The position numbers and the translations under genes were made by a program. Source: Oligoflexia bacterium (GTDB taxonomy: Bacteria; Bdellovibrionota_B; Oligoflexia; Oligoflexales; JAGOVF01). From it: DNA of 38,101 nt. A model generated the notes under the pieces. It was not told the origin of the DNA and did not search any database. It saw only the letters and a program-made list of their open reading frames with translations. The stretch covers positions 1 to 38,101 of the forward strand of contig JAUILP010000032.1 in assembly GCA_030432875.1 (NCBI GenBank), given 5' to 3'. Each line of letters starts with the position of its first letter. Position 1 is the first letter of the stretch. Below are positions 25,101 through 33,848 of this stretch, in pieces.

Positions 25101-25280
25101 AAAAAGAATTTCTTCGATCAAGGGATTAAAAATCAATTACCACGATTAACGTGTTTTTTAATTCTAATGTCAAATACTAAAGCACCTCATTATACTCAGT
25201 TTGTCACTAAAGCCTATAGGTATTAGGCATTAGAAGGCAAAGATTGCCTCTCACGTTCCCGAAAATTTTTTTTTGAGGGA

Positions 25281-25772
25281 CTACCTTTTCTCTTCCGAAT
25301 CTATTGGTGTCGTCATGTCAGATGCCGTAAATAGCGGCGTTAGAAGCGGCGGAATGATGCGGACCGTGTTAAAAAGCAAAACCCTAAGTTCTCCGGGTTG
25401 GTCCGGGCTTGACCTGGCCTGCGAGCGCGGAGATTTTTCGGCAACGGTTAATTTCCCATTTTTCATGCGGGCCCTTATCGGTTTTACTACAAAGTCTTGT
25501 CCATCTTTGCTGACCTTGACGGGGAATTTATCTTTAGATGTTATTTTGTATCCTTGAGCGCCAAGCTCCTCTTCGAGTAGTTTACGCGTAAAATCGTCTA
25601 GAGCTAAAGCACTTCTTACCCGCAGCTTTTCACAATCAGGGCAGCGCCGTCCAGCCCAGCGCAAATTGGCTTCATTAACAAATATCTTGGCGCCATCTTT
25701 TAAACGCTTTTGATTCCAAACCCAAGTTTTTTCCTTGTTGCAATAGGTACATAAACGCCATGGAAGTTCCAT
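25281..25772 (-). CDS. Hypothetical protein with a four-cysteine zinc-ribbon-like N-terminus
   Basis: I do not recognise a family for this 163-residue protein. Cys pairs C8-x2-C11 and C44-x2-C47 (LCTYCNKEK and RRCPDCEKL), separated by a basic Trp-rich segment, suggest a zinc ribbon. Residues 55-80 are a charged helix, and 80-110 a beta-rich part (FPVKVSKDGQDFVVKPIRAR). The C-terminus is hydrophobic then polar. It stands alone with no close operon partner. A nucleic-acid or protein-binding role would be a guess. Confidence 0.55.
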   Translation of the reverse strand: MELPWRLCTYCNKEKTWVWNQKRLKDGAKIFVNEANLRWAGRRCPDCEKLRVRSALALDDFTRKLLEEELGAQGYKITSKDKFPVKVSKDGQDFVVKPIRARMKNGKLTVAEKSPRSQARSSPDQPGELRVLLFNTVRIIPPLLTPLFTASDMTTPIDSEEKR

Positions 25773-25879
25773 TTATTCTGAGTCCTTTAAATGAATATGA
25801 TAATGCCTTATTATAGCACTTAGGCTAATTTGAAACCAGTGGGTGTTTATTTAGAAAAAAATAAGAGGAATATCAACAA

Positions 25880-27016
25880 ATGGGGTTATGGAAAAGTATT
25901 CGCGACCGCTTTAGCCGATATGATCTCGAAAAATTAATTGATTATCAAAATCAAAATGAACTAGGCACGGTAAACTATCAGCGTGCTATCATTTGTGACA
26001 TTGATAAAACCTACCTGGAAACTCAATTTTCTAGTTTTATTGATATTGCTAAAATCGCCTTTGAAGAGGCAAATGACAAAGTTACGGTAGCGGGTGCTGG
26101 TGAAATACTCAAGCTACTGCGATGGGAACCATCCATTTCTCAAAATAGTAGTGAAAGTAAGATTGCCCCCGTTATTCCCTGTGCTTTACACTTTATTTCA
26201 TCTTCACCACCACAGCTTCGTACGATTTTGCAAGATAAACTTATGCTTGATGGACTTGACTGGACAAGCGACACCTTTAAAAATCAAGCGTACAATATAT
26301 TAAAAGGAAAATTAGCATTACTAAGGCAGCACATCGGCTATAAAAGTAAAGCAATTTTAAAAGTAATGAATGGGGCACCTCAGGGATCTCATTTTTACTT
26401 TATAGGTGACAATGTAGAAACGGACCCTTTTATTTATTTGGGTATTTTTCTCCTGACTCAAGGTTTTATTACTCTTGATGGGTATTATAAATTTTTAAAT
26501 ATTGCTAATTTGAGTGAAAGCATCATTTCTTCCGTTCTAAGTGAGGCAAACAAACTGAGGCAACAAACGGCGGAAGGTATTTTTATTCGCAATAATGGCG
26601 AACAAGCCTTTTTGCCTGAACCGCCCCTGAGTGATCCCATCTGTTTTTTTGATCACTTTTATATTGCGGGTTTAAACATGATTACCCAGGGTATTTTGCC
26701 GGTACATATTTTGCCAAATTTAATACGCATTTTTCACAACAATTATGATTATGATTTAGCGCAATCACTTTTTTATGCCCAGCAGATGAATCGATATCTT
26801 AGAGGCGAAGAGCAAGTTTATGTCGAAGACCATATCAATCTACTTCGCGAATCTATTCCTGGGTTAAAGGCATCAATGCATGCTTTAACGACTCAGAAAA
26901 TGAATGTAAAAATTCACCCAATCACAAAGAAAAATCTTCAACCCTTGAGCGAAGAGCAGATTTTAGGACTTTGCCGGACTTGGTTTCGGAATTATGTGCA
27001 GCGGTCAGGGCGCTAG
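25880..27016 (+). CDS. HAD-type phosphatase related to App1/LNS2 (phosphatidate phosphatase-like)
   Basis: The HAD motifs are all visible. Motif I is CDIDKTYLETQF with nucleophile D40 and D42; motif II is the Ser in HFISSSPPQLR; motif III is a Lys in GYKSKAILKV; motif IV is FIGDNVETDP. The insertion after motif I and the SSP-then-GDN-x-E-x-D order resemble the App1/LNS2 catalytic domain of phosphatidate phosphatases. The C-terminal 170 residues are mostly helical with no known domain. It could act on a lipid or other phosphate ester; the substrate is inferred only. Its 3' end overlaps the convergent HIT gene by 12 bases. GAGGAAT precedes the ATG. Confidence 0.7.
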   Translation: MGLWKSIRDRFSRYDLEKLIDYQNQNELGTVNYQRAIICDIDKTYLETQFSSFIDIAKIAFEEANDKVTVAGAGEILKLLRWEPSISQNSSESKIAPVIPCALHFISSSPPQLRTILQDKLMLDGLDWTSDTFKNQAYNILKGKLALLRQHIGYKSKAILKVMNGAPQGSHFYFIGDNVETDPFIYLGIFLLTQGFITLDGYYKFLNIANLSESIISSVLSEANKLRQQTAEGIFIRNNGEQAFLPEPPLSDPICFFDHFYIAGLNMITQGILPVHILPNLIRIFHNNYDYDLAQSLFYAQQMNRYLRGEEQVYVEDHINLLRESIPGLKASMHALTTQKMNVKIHPITKKNLQPLSEEQILGLCRTWFRNYVQRSGR

Positions 27017-27490
27017 GAAATCCGTACTACTAATGTTATGCAAATTATTGGTGATTTCAGTGCGAATATCTCCTAATAGACTTCCATGAATATCCATAGA
27101 AAATGATGCTGCTTTGCTCCAATCATAAAACCAAATGGGTTTAGCTTTCAGCTCTTCTGGTTCATCATGATATCTAGGAATGATATGGGCATGCAGTGCG
27201 GGCTCAAGATTTCCTAAGATTTCATAATTTATGCGTGCGCAGTTAAAAATTTTAAGGATAGCATCGCCAATGATCGTCATATCGTTTAAAAAAATATTTC
27301 GCATGTTTTTTGGTAAGCAATTTAAATGGGGAACAACGGGATCAGGATATAATAAGCAATATCCTCTGGTAATCTGAGGATCGCCAAGGACAGCCCATCC
27401 TGATGGCATGCGCATGATAAAAGGTTTATAAAGACCTAATTTTAAGTTTTCTACGCGTCTATGAATTTCTGTGGGACGATCAATTTCCAT
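27005..27490 (-). CDS. HIT-family protein
   Basis: The 161 residues carry a histidine-triad domain with GYCLLYPDPVVPHLNCLP in the early part and the catalytic HAHIIPRY (from ALHAHIIPRYHDEPEE). The third His of the triad is replaced by Ile, as in some HIT proteins that end in PRY. HIT proteins hydrolyse or transfer nucleotide phosphoramidates. I use ATG 27488-27490 with TTAGG upstream; a GTG at 27523 would add 11 residues without such a site. It overlaps the convergent HAD gene by 12 bases at the 3' ends. Confidence 0.75.
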   Translation of the reverse strand: MEIDRPTEIHRRVENLKLGLYKPFIMRMPSGWAVLGDPQITRGYCLLYPDPVVPHLNCLPKNMRNIFLNDMTIIGDAILKIFNCARINYEILGNLEPALHAHIIPRYHDEPEELKAKPIWFYDWSKAASFSMDIHGSLLGDIRTEITNNLHNISSTDFLAP

Positions 27491-27565
27491 GTTTATACCT
27501 AAGTTAAATAAATATGAGGCCACTTAAGCAATATAACAAATGATAGGCTAAAGAAAATTAGTAAT

Positions 27566-28513
27566 TTAATTGATAACCGTGGAAAGAATATTTGCTGTCG
27601 CTGATGCGGTAAAATTAGCTTGAGTCAACAAAGAGGTCGATGCACTCATGCGAATTTTGCTTTCGGTTAAAGCTGCTACAGCATCAACATAATCGGTGTC
27701 TGCCATCTTTGATTTGGCCGCCGAAATATTTTCCTGGTAAACATCGATATAGTCCAGGGACCTATTGAGCCTTGAACCCACAGCCCCAAAGACAGCGCGC
27801 TGTTTTGATAAATTTGTCAGAGCTTGATCATAAATATTGGAAAAAATGTCATCTTCTGGTTCCATCAATTCCTGGGCATCCTCTATAGAAATACCTTCAT
27901 CTAAAGACGAAGATCCTAGAAGACTCGCGACAGATTTGAGACCTAGGGCTTCGGTCGTCGCACTTAATTCCTTCATGCCTGTGAATCTTAAGGTATTTAT
28001 ATCGTTTTCGCCTCCGATCCCTCCGCCGCCGTCTTCATCGACAGCTGGGTCGCCTAGGCGGAATATGAGTTCGTCAGGGGTTTTACTATCGTGGCCATTA
28101 AGTAACGGGATGCCGTTAAATTCAGTCGTTTTTGCGACCCGATCTATTTCGTCATGTAAGGCTTCATATTCAATAAATAAGTATTTTCTCTCCGTATCAT
28201 TAACTGTTGTGCTGGCTGCAGCTATATTTATTTCTTTCATGCGCGTAATAATATTGTTTATTTCTCCCATGCTGGACTCGGCTATTTGGAGTAAAGAAAC
28301 AGCATCATTAACATTACGCTTAGCACTCGCGAGACCGCGAAGTTTGAATTCTAATTTGTCTGCCAGTGCTCGCTCTGATGGCCGCGGATCTTCTGAGGTA
28401 AAGACTTGTCCCGACGAAAGCTTGGTAATAGCGTCAGAATTTTGCTTCTGAGCATTTCTTAGGTGACGCCCCAAGCGATCGGTCATTGATTTGTTGTTAA
28501 TAGTAAATGCCAC
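27566..28513 (-). CDS. fliC: Flagellin-like protein
   Basis: Flagellin D0/D1 helices are present at both ends. The N-terminus has MAFTINNKSMTDRLGRHL, then AITKLSSGQVFTSEDPRP, then RNVNDAVSLLQIAESSMGEI; the usual DDAAGLAI segment is replaced by EDPRPSERALADKL. The C-terminus has RAVFGAVGSRLNRSLDYI, ENISAAKSKMADTDYVDAV and SLLTQANFTASATANIL. The short central part has a Gly/Asp/Glu-rich insertion (DEDGGGGIGGEND). At 315 residues it is a small filament protein, and the D2/D3 domains are largely absent. It is second in an operon with the MCP at 28530 (16-base gap), behind a sigma-28 promoter. Confidence 0.9.
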   Translation of the reverse strand: MAFTINNKSMTDRLGRHLRNAQKQNSDAITKLSSGQVFTSEDPRPSERALADKLEFKLRGLASAKRNVNDAVSLLQIAESSMGEINNIITRMKEINIAAASTTVNDTERKYLFIEYEALHDEIDRVAKTTEFNGIPLLNGHDSKTPDELIFRLGDPAVDEDGGGGIGGENDINTLRFTGMKELSATTEALGLKSVASLLGSSSLDEGISIEDAQELMEPEDDIFSNIYDQALTNLSKQRAVFGAVGSRLNRSLDYIDVYQENISAAKSKMADTDYVDAVAALTESKIRMSASTSLLTQANFTASATANILSTVIN

Positions 28514-28529
28514 AGTAATCTCTCATTTT

Positions 28530-30383
28530 TTATGCTGATATTTCTGGACTATGAGATTCAGTCTCCCCATTGATGCTTATATCTTCTGATTTGTGTTCCT
28601 CACCATCAGATTCAACCGTGAGTTTGTCTATTGCCGTTTCTTCTGAAATAAATTGTTTAAAGTATTCGGAGTGTTCTAGTGACTGAATTAGGCCGGAGCG
28701 GATGCGCTCAAAATCAAGCAAATTTCCTGAAGAATTTGCCGTATCTTCCTGCAAGTCGCGAGCAAAAGCTACCGCATGTATTTTTTTAAATAACGCAGAA
28801 AGCTCAGCCACATGCTGAGATGATTCTTCAATGCCTTGCGTAAAATTTAATGCTGCCATAGACGTGCCATAATAAATATTTAAAATTTTGTCCTCGCTGG
28901 AATTATTGGATAGGTAACCGAGCATTTCATTGACAACTTCTCCGCGTAGATTTGTCAGAGCCAGTTCGGCTTCTTTTAACATTGCAAATTCACTTTGAAG
29001 TCCAGAGAGAACTCCAGAAATTTGAGTCCCTGCACTCAGTGATCCTTGGGCTTTTCCATAAATATGATCGATTTCAATATTGATGCTTCCCGACTCTATG
29101 TAGTTTTCTTTATAGCAGTCGGTAAAGGCCATAATATCTTTTTCAGCTGACATGACATTTGTATGCGAAGTATTTAAATTTTCGGAAGCATTTTTCGCCT
29201 CATTTTGGATGGTAAAAAGTAGCTCTGTGATGGAACGCGTTGCCATGCTCGAGCGTGCGGCTAATTTTCGTACTTCATCAGCAACTACAGCAAAGCCACT
29301 ACCTTGCTCTCCAGCTCTGGCGGCTTCAATTGAGGCATTAAGGGCAAGTAAATTTGTTTGTTCCGCAATATCATCAATGACATCAATGATGCCTACAATT
29401 TCCTCGGTGCGTTTGGAAAGGATATTGATGAGCTCCGAGGCAGAATAAATTTCATGATTGCATTTTTTGATCGCTTTGCCAATATTTTCAAGGGTGCCAA
29501 AATTTCCAGAAAGCCCATCTGCAAAAGTGTCAATGCTTGTTTTGATCTTAGCTAATTTTTCAACCAAATCTTTTGACAGCTGTGAAAACTGAGTCGTTCG
29601 GCCATTCATCTTACCTATAGCTCCAAGCGCAGATTCGGCTTGGTGGCGCTCCACCATGATTGAGTCATTTAATGAGCGCACTTTGCTGGCGATTGCGCGA
29701 GATAGAATTTTTTCCCGATGATAAGAATCAAGCAATTCTTTTACCTGAGTCTTTATTGTCTGTAAGGTGTTACCCACAATGTTGACATTCTTATCTTCAT
29801 TTATGGTAGCTATTTTTTCCTCTGCTTTGAGTAAAACTTTCCTGATATATTCTTTGTCATGATGGCTATGAGACTTAGCATTGTTAAGGGTAATGTTTCC
29901 CATGCGTAGCGACCGAATCAAGGCAGCATAATCCTGACTTATTTCAGAAAGTTTTTTAGGAAGTTTGGCGAATTCCGGTTGTAGAGAAAATCTGAAGTTA
30001 GGCTCTGTTTTCGCTTCATTTTGTTCTCTAGGTTCTTCAAGGGGTTCCTTATTTTGTAGCATCATCAATAGCAAAGCTACTATGCTAACAAGCAAACCTA
30101 GGACAAACATTCCCAGTGGAATAAAATCGATTGTGACAGGGGTAATATCATTATTGAGGAGCAATTTATCGAAATTATTTCTGACGGACTCATACATGAG
30201 TATTTGATCGGGATATAAGGCACTTTCTAGAGCTTTTATTGACCTAGCTAGCTGACCCGCATCTAAATCAGATTTAAAGAGACCAAACGTATTATACCTG
30301 ATTTCACTTTGGAGTATGATACCGACAAAAAATAATAAACTAGAAATAATCAAAGCTAATTTGACCGATTTCAAGGTCTTCAT
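28530..30383 (-). CDS. Methyl-accepting chemotaxis protein, co-transcribed with flagellin
   Basis: Two membrane segments (residues 3-25 and about 90-112, [18 protein letters not shown]) enclose a small periplasmic loop of about 65 residues. A long helical linker follows, then the signalling tip [20 protein letters not shown] and [16 protein letters not shown]. An unusual 150-residue C-terminal part follows, rich in Glu/Ser, and the chain ends without a WxxF-type tether. GGAG lies 9 bases before ATG 30381-30383; a TTG five codons earlier overlaps that site and is less likely. The sigma-28 promoter at 30435-30461 and the downstream flagellin gene place it in the late flagellar class. Confidence 0.92.
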   Translation of the reverse strand: MKTLKSVKLALIISSLLFFVGIILQSEIRYNTFGLFKSDLDAGQLARSIKALESALYPDQILMYESVRNNFDKLLLNNDITPVTIDFIPLGMFVLGLLVSIVALLLMMLQNKEPLEEPREQNEAKTEPNFRFSLQPEFAKLPKKLSEISQDYAALIRSLRMGNITLNNAKSHSHHDKEYIRKVLLKAEEKIATINEDKNVNIVGNTLQTIKTQVKELLDSYHREKILSRAIASKVRSLNDSIMVERHQAESALGAIGKMNGRTTQFSQLSKDLVEKLAKIKTSIDTFADGLSGNFGTLENIGKAIKKCNHEIYSASELINILSKRTEEIVGIIDVIDDIAEQTNLLALNASIEAARAGEQGSGFAVVADEVRKLAARSSMATRSITELLFTIQNEAKNASENLNTSHTNVMSAEKDIMAFTDCYKENYIESGSINIEIDHIYGKAQGSLSAGTQISGVLSGLQSEFAMLKEAELALTNLRGEVVNEMLGYLSNNSSEDKILNIYYGTSMAALNFTQGIEESSQHVAELSALFKKIHAVAFARDLQEDTANSSGNLLDFERIRSGLIQSLEHSEYFKQFISEETAIDKLTVESDGEEHKSEDISINGETESHSPEISA

Positions 30384-30434
30384 ATACCACTTCTCCAAAA
30401 ATTATTCGAGATGACGTTCATGTCTGTAAAAGAC

Positions 30435-30461
30435 TTATCGTCTCCCTATGAGAAGGGTTTA
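30435..30461 (-). promoter_or_regulatory. Sigma-28 (FliA) promoter for the MCP-flagellin operon
   Basis: On the minus strand: TAAA (30461-30458), exactly 15 bases, then GACGATAA (30442-30435). The flagellar consensus is TAAA-N15-GCCGATAA, so 11 of 12 positions match with correct spacing. It lies 52 bases before the MCP start codon. Confidence 0.75.
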
Positions 30462-30684
30462 ATTTTTTTTTACTATATGATAAATAAATGCGTTAAAAAA
30501 ATGCTTGGCAAAAAACTTGGGCATTACATAAAAAAACCATTAAAAATAAATCATTTTTGACGGGTTATAAAATTAGCGAAATACTTTTTAAAGCTTAATT
30601 CTGGCGAATAAAGTACATACTATTTACGGCTATACAGGATATAAATACCCTAAATATAAAGGGTGTTTCGCTAAAATTGATTCT

Positions 30685-31506
30685 TTACCGACATTTATCC
30701 GCCCAAATTCTTTCTGCGTATTCGGGATGATCGATAAAAGGATTGCGATTAAATTGATAGGAGGCATAAATTTTTTCGTTGCGGTTTTCTTCCTCGATGC
30801 TAACAGGGTCATCTTTGTGCCACTTTAACAACGTGCATAGATATCCCATATTGTTTGACGAATTGCCCTTGCCCACGATGATATCAAGGCCAGAGCGCTC
30901 CGCACCGTATCGCGTGGAAACATAAAAAACGACGCGAGCGGTATCCCCTTTAAATTGATCTTTAGGTTCAAAGGTCGTTTTGGATACATAGTTATCCTCA
31001 GCAAAGCTGATTTCTTCACCACCCTCGGCAAAGTCTTTATTGCCACGAATGGAGTTGAGGCGGTTTAAGGTAGGGCGCAGGTGATGGACATCTGAGTAAG
31101 CAGCGGTGCCTTTGACACCACGCGAAGATGGCCAAACGTGCTCGCGGTTCCACAAAGACCTTTGTTTTTCAGTGATTTCATCTCCTGAGTAAAATAGTTG
31201 TATGTGGCTTCCGTCAGGACTACGGTCAGTCTTTGCGAGTACTTTATCCGCTTCGTTGTAGGAAAGTTTTTTATTGTTTCGGATTATTTGATAGAGAGCA
31301 TTGCGCAAACCCTCACCTTTAATATCATCAGTGATTTCAGCATAATAATCATTTGCGGTCAGATAGCTATTTCGGTAGGTGGCATCTTTAATTTGGGAAG
31401 AGGCCTTATTGATATTCGAACCGCAGCCCTGTAGAAAAAGTCCCAAAAGAAGGGAGGAAAAAATTAATCCGGTACTAAGATCCTGGAAAATGCCACATTT
31501 TCTCAT
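30685..31506 (-). CDS. Endonuclease I family lipoprotein
   Basis: A secreted non-specific nuclease of the EndA/NucM family. The lipobox LFLQGC (Cys28) indicates membrane anchoring outside the cytoplasm. The catalytic region has WNREHVWPSSRG, SDVHHLRPTLNRLNSIRGN and, near the C-terminus, NRNPFIDHPEYAERIW; these give the metal-binding His-His-Asn set. It looks intact. Such enzymes degrade extracellular or prey DNA for nutrients or phosphate. It is alone on the minus strand upstream of DedA, with a spacing of about 110 bases between them. Confidence 0.92.
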   Translation of the reverse strand: MRKCGIFQDLSTGLIFSSLLLGLFLQGCGSNINKASSQIKDATYRNSYLTANDYYAEITDDIKGEGLRNALYQIIRNNKKLSYNEADKVLAKTDRSPDGSHIQLFYSGDEITEKQRSLWNREHVWPSSRGVKGTAAYSDVHHLRPTLNRLNSIRGNKDFAEGGEEISFAEDNYVSKTTFEPKDQFKGDTARVVFYVSTRYGAERSGLDIIVGKGNSSNNMGYLCTLLKWHKDDPVSIEEENRNEKIYASYQFNRNPFIDHPEYAERIWADKCR

Positions 31507-31615
31507 GCTTTGCCCCTTAAGAATTAATTAGTCACTATAATGACTTTAACAAAAATAGGTGCTAATTAAAAATTAACAATTGTTAGAAATATGTTAGGAA
31601 CCGGGTTTTGGGGTT

Positions 31616-32248
31616 TTATGTTGGGGGCTTAATTTTTGCCAAAACGCGTTTTTTAAGCAGAAAAGTGGCAATAAAAGAAACGATAAGAATCGCAATGATT
31701 ATCAGGCTTCCCGTCTGAAACTCTTTTATTTTTTCCTCTAGGAGTTCCCAGTTATTGCCAAAGGTATAGCCAATCCAAATCCAAACAGGTACAGAAATAA
31801 GCGCAGCAAACCCATCGAGAGCAAAAAATTTCACATAGGAGGTTTTATAAAGACCTGCGGTAAAAAAAAGGGGCGTGCGAAGACCAGGTAAAAAACGCGC
31901 GATAAATATAACTTTGTCGCCATATTTTTGAAAAAAACTGAGAACTTGTATTTCGCGCGGTACCGGCATGATCCTTTTATAAAAGCGCGTCTCTTTAATC
32001 TTATAACCCTTATGATAACCGAAACTAAAAACAATACAGTCACCTATAAGAACGCCCGAAAATAAAATAAGATTGGTTTCTGTAAGGCTACTGAAACCAC
32101 GCGCCGCTAATATACCACCAATGATAAGGCTAATATCTTCGGGAATAGGTAAACCAAAGCCACAAGCTAGAAGGACAAAAAATAATATATAGTTTGCATA
32201 AGCGCCGTGAGAGACGAAGTAATCATAAAATGTCGTGAGAAACTGCAT
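31616..32248 (-). CDS. DedA family membrane protein
   Basis: The 210 residues have the DedA pattern: a conserved acidic CGFGLPIPEDISLIIGGILA near the start, FSFGYHKGYKI, RFLPGLRTPLFFTAGLYKTS with the key Arg, and a C-terminal transmembrane segment before a basic tail. DedA proteins act as flippases for lipid carriers such as undecaprenyl phosphate or phosphatidylethanolamine; the exact lipid cannot be told here. It lies 29 bases downstream of the RimK-like gene on the same strand and may be co-transcribed. Confidence 0.92.
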   Translation of the reverse strand: MQFLTTFYDYFVSHGAYANYILFFVLLACGFGLPIPEDISLIIGGILAARGFSSLTETNLILFSGVLIGDCIVFSFGYHKGYKIKETRFYKRIMPVPREIQVLSFFQKYGDKVIFIARFLPGLRTPLFFTAGLYKTSYVKFFALDGFAALISVPVWIWIGYTFGNNWELLEEKIKEFQTGSLIIIAILIVSFIATFLLKKRVLAKIKPPT

Positions 32249-32277
32249 GAATCCTCAAAAAATAGTTAAACACTGGA

Positions 32278-33765
32278 TTATCCAATGAGGCCAATGCTCC
32301 GGAGGTTTAGGCGGCGTAAAAATTCGTCAAAAACTTTGGCATAGAGGTCATCACCTAAATAAGCATCCTCGCATTCGTGATCAATATTAGGATTGTCATT
32401 AATTTCAATAATAAATACTTTACCATCTTTTTCTTTGAGATCCACGCCATAAAGACCGTTGCCAATGATATTTGCTGCTTTTAAAGCCGTTTTAACAACC
32501 TTTTCAGGGACTTTGTGAATGGGAAGAGTTTGCGATTGTCCCCAGTTGTTTTGGTCGCTAACGCTATGATCATATATTTGCCAGTGGCCTTTTGACATAA
32601 AGTATTTGCACGCGAAGAGGGGTTTATGATTAAGGACGCCGATCCGCCAATCAAACTCCGTAAAGAGAAATTCTTGCGCTAACAATAGAACTGATTTTTT
32701 AAAAAGCTCTTTTGTTTTTTGCGTAAGATCTTCAACGTTTTCAGCTTTCACAACACCTACGGAAAAAGACCCATCGGGTATCTTTATGACCATCGGAAAG
32801 CCAATATTTTTTACGGCGTCGGTAAGTGTATGCTCATTATCTTTATCTAAAATCATGGTTTTAGGGGTAGGTATTTTACGGGAGCTTAATAGCCTTGACA
32901 GATAGACTTTGTTGGTACAGCGAAGAATGGACTGAGGATCATCGATGACGACTAATCCTTCGCTTTCAGCTTTCTTAGCAAAACGATAGGTATGGTGGTT
33001 GAGTGCTGTCGTTTCCCTAATAAAGAGAGCATCATATTCGAGCAGTCGCGAAAAATCTTTTTTCTCCAAGAGGTCGCAGTAGATTCCCATGGATTTGCCA
33101 ATGGTGATGAATTTTTGTAAGGTTTCGCTATCAGAGGGTGCCATTTTTTCTTCGGGGTTATGGAGAATGGCTAAATCATAGCGGTAAACCTTGGGGGCAC
33201 GGTTTTTACGCCAAATTTTATGGGAAAAAGAATCAAGCGACTCGGCAAAAATATTTTCTCCTTGGTCATCTAAACCGGTTAAGGAAATCGGTTTTAAAGA
33301 TTCAAAGCGCCAAGTTTTTTCCTTGCGAAACTTAACTTGGAGCAACGGGAAAGAAAAAATTTCAAATATTCTGCGGCCCAAATCTTTGAGCAAAGGATCA
33401 GGAGCGCGGCCAAAATAAAAATTAACCGTAATTTCATTGGAAAGCGCAGTTTTACTGAGCTCTTTTGATTGTTCTATGAGTTCATTAAGATCATCTAAAT
33501 CTAGGCTATAGAGTGACTTTCGTGATATATCATTAATAGCCCGCACATCGGGAATAACACGGTGGCCTTTTGCTTCGGCTAAAAGGGAACAATAATACCC
33601 CTTACTGAGGTAGCGGTACGATGAGCATAGATTCACCACGTGTGTCGTTTGTGTGCTTTCATTAATGGGGAGATTGAGATATTCATCAACAGTCATAACT
33701 TGAGCACTGGGATAAAAAGCTCGCCAATCTTCTTTTTTTTCGATGACAATAAAAAGTTGTGCCAC
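32278..33765 (-). CDS. RimK family ATP-grasp ligase with N-terminal RLAN domain
   Basis: Residues 1-160 match the RimK-like ATP-grasp N-terminal (RLAN) domain (FIVIEKKEDWRAFYPSAQVM, then YRYLSKGYYCSLLAEAKGHR). Residues 200-490 are an ATP-grasp ligase: IDDPQSILRCTNKVYLSRLL, the ATP-binding IGFPMVIKIPDGSFSVGV, AQEFLFTEFDWRIGVL, and the Mg-binding VFIIEINDNPNIDHECED. Such enzymes join amino acids to peptide or protein ends by amide bonds. Start is GTG 33763-33765 after AGGA. It is divergent, 83 bases away, from a GNAT-C39 peptidase gene, a pairing I recall from other bacteria. Confidence 0.88.
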   Translation of the reverse strand: MAQLFIVIEKKEDWRAFYPSAQVMTVDEYLNLPINESTQTTHVVNLCSSYRYLSKGYYCSLLAEAKGHRVIPDVRAINDISRKSLYSLDLDDLNELIEQSKELSKTALSNEITVNFYFGRAPDPLLKDLGRRIFEIFSFPLLQVKFRKEKTWRFESLKPISLTGLDDQGENIFAESLDSFSHKIWRKNRAPKVYRYDLAILHNPEEKMAPSDSETLQKFITIGKSMGIYCDLLEKKDFSRLLEYDALFIRETTALNHHTYRFAKKAESEGLVVIDDPQSILRCTNKVYLSRLLSSRKIPTPKTMILDKDNEHTLTDAVKNIGFPMVIKIPDGSFSVGVVKAENVEDLTQKTKELFKKSVLLLAQEFLFTEFDWRIGVLNHKPLFACKYFMSKGHWQIYDHSVSDQNNWGQSQTLPIHKVPEKVVKTALKAANIIGNGLYGVDLKEKDGKVFIIEINDNPNIDHECEDAYLGDDLYAKVFDEFLRRLNLRSIGLIG

Positions 33766-33848
33766 AGTAGTCCTATTTCAGTGCAATGTAATACAATACA
33801 AAAAGGGGATGGAAAAAAAATCTCTCTTATAAAAAATATAAGGAAAAG

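Noticed and set aside
27837..28451. 204-codon plus-strand frame
   Set aside because: It is antisense to the flagellin gene. Its sequence is Ser/Pro-rich without domain patterns, while the minus-strand frame shows flagellin motifs at both ends.
30505..30530. Sigma-54-like TTGGCA...TTGG
   Set aside because: The -12 element lacks TTGC, and the orientation points away from any gene start.
30640..30665. ACCCT/AGGGT hairpin after the endonuclease gene as a terminator
   Set aside because: Only five base pairs in an AT-rich setting, with no clean T run after it.
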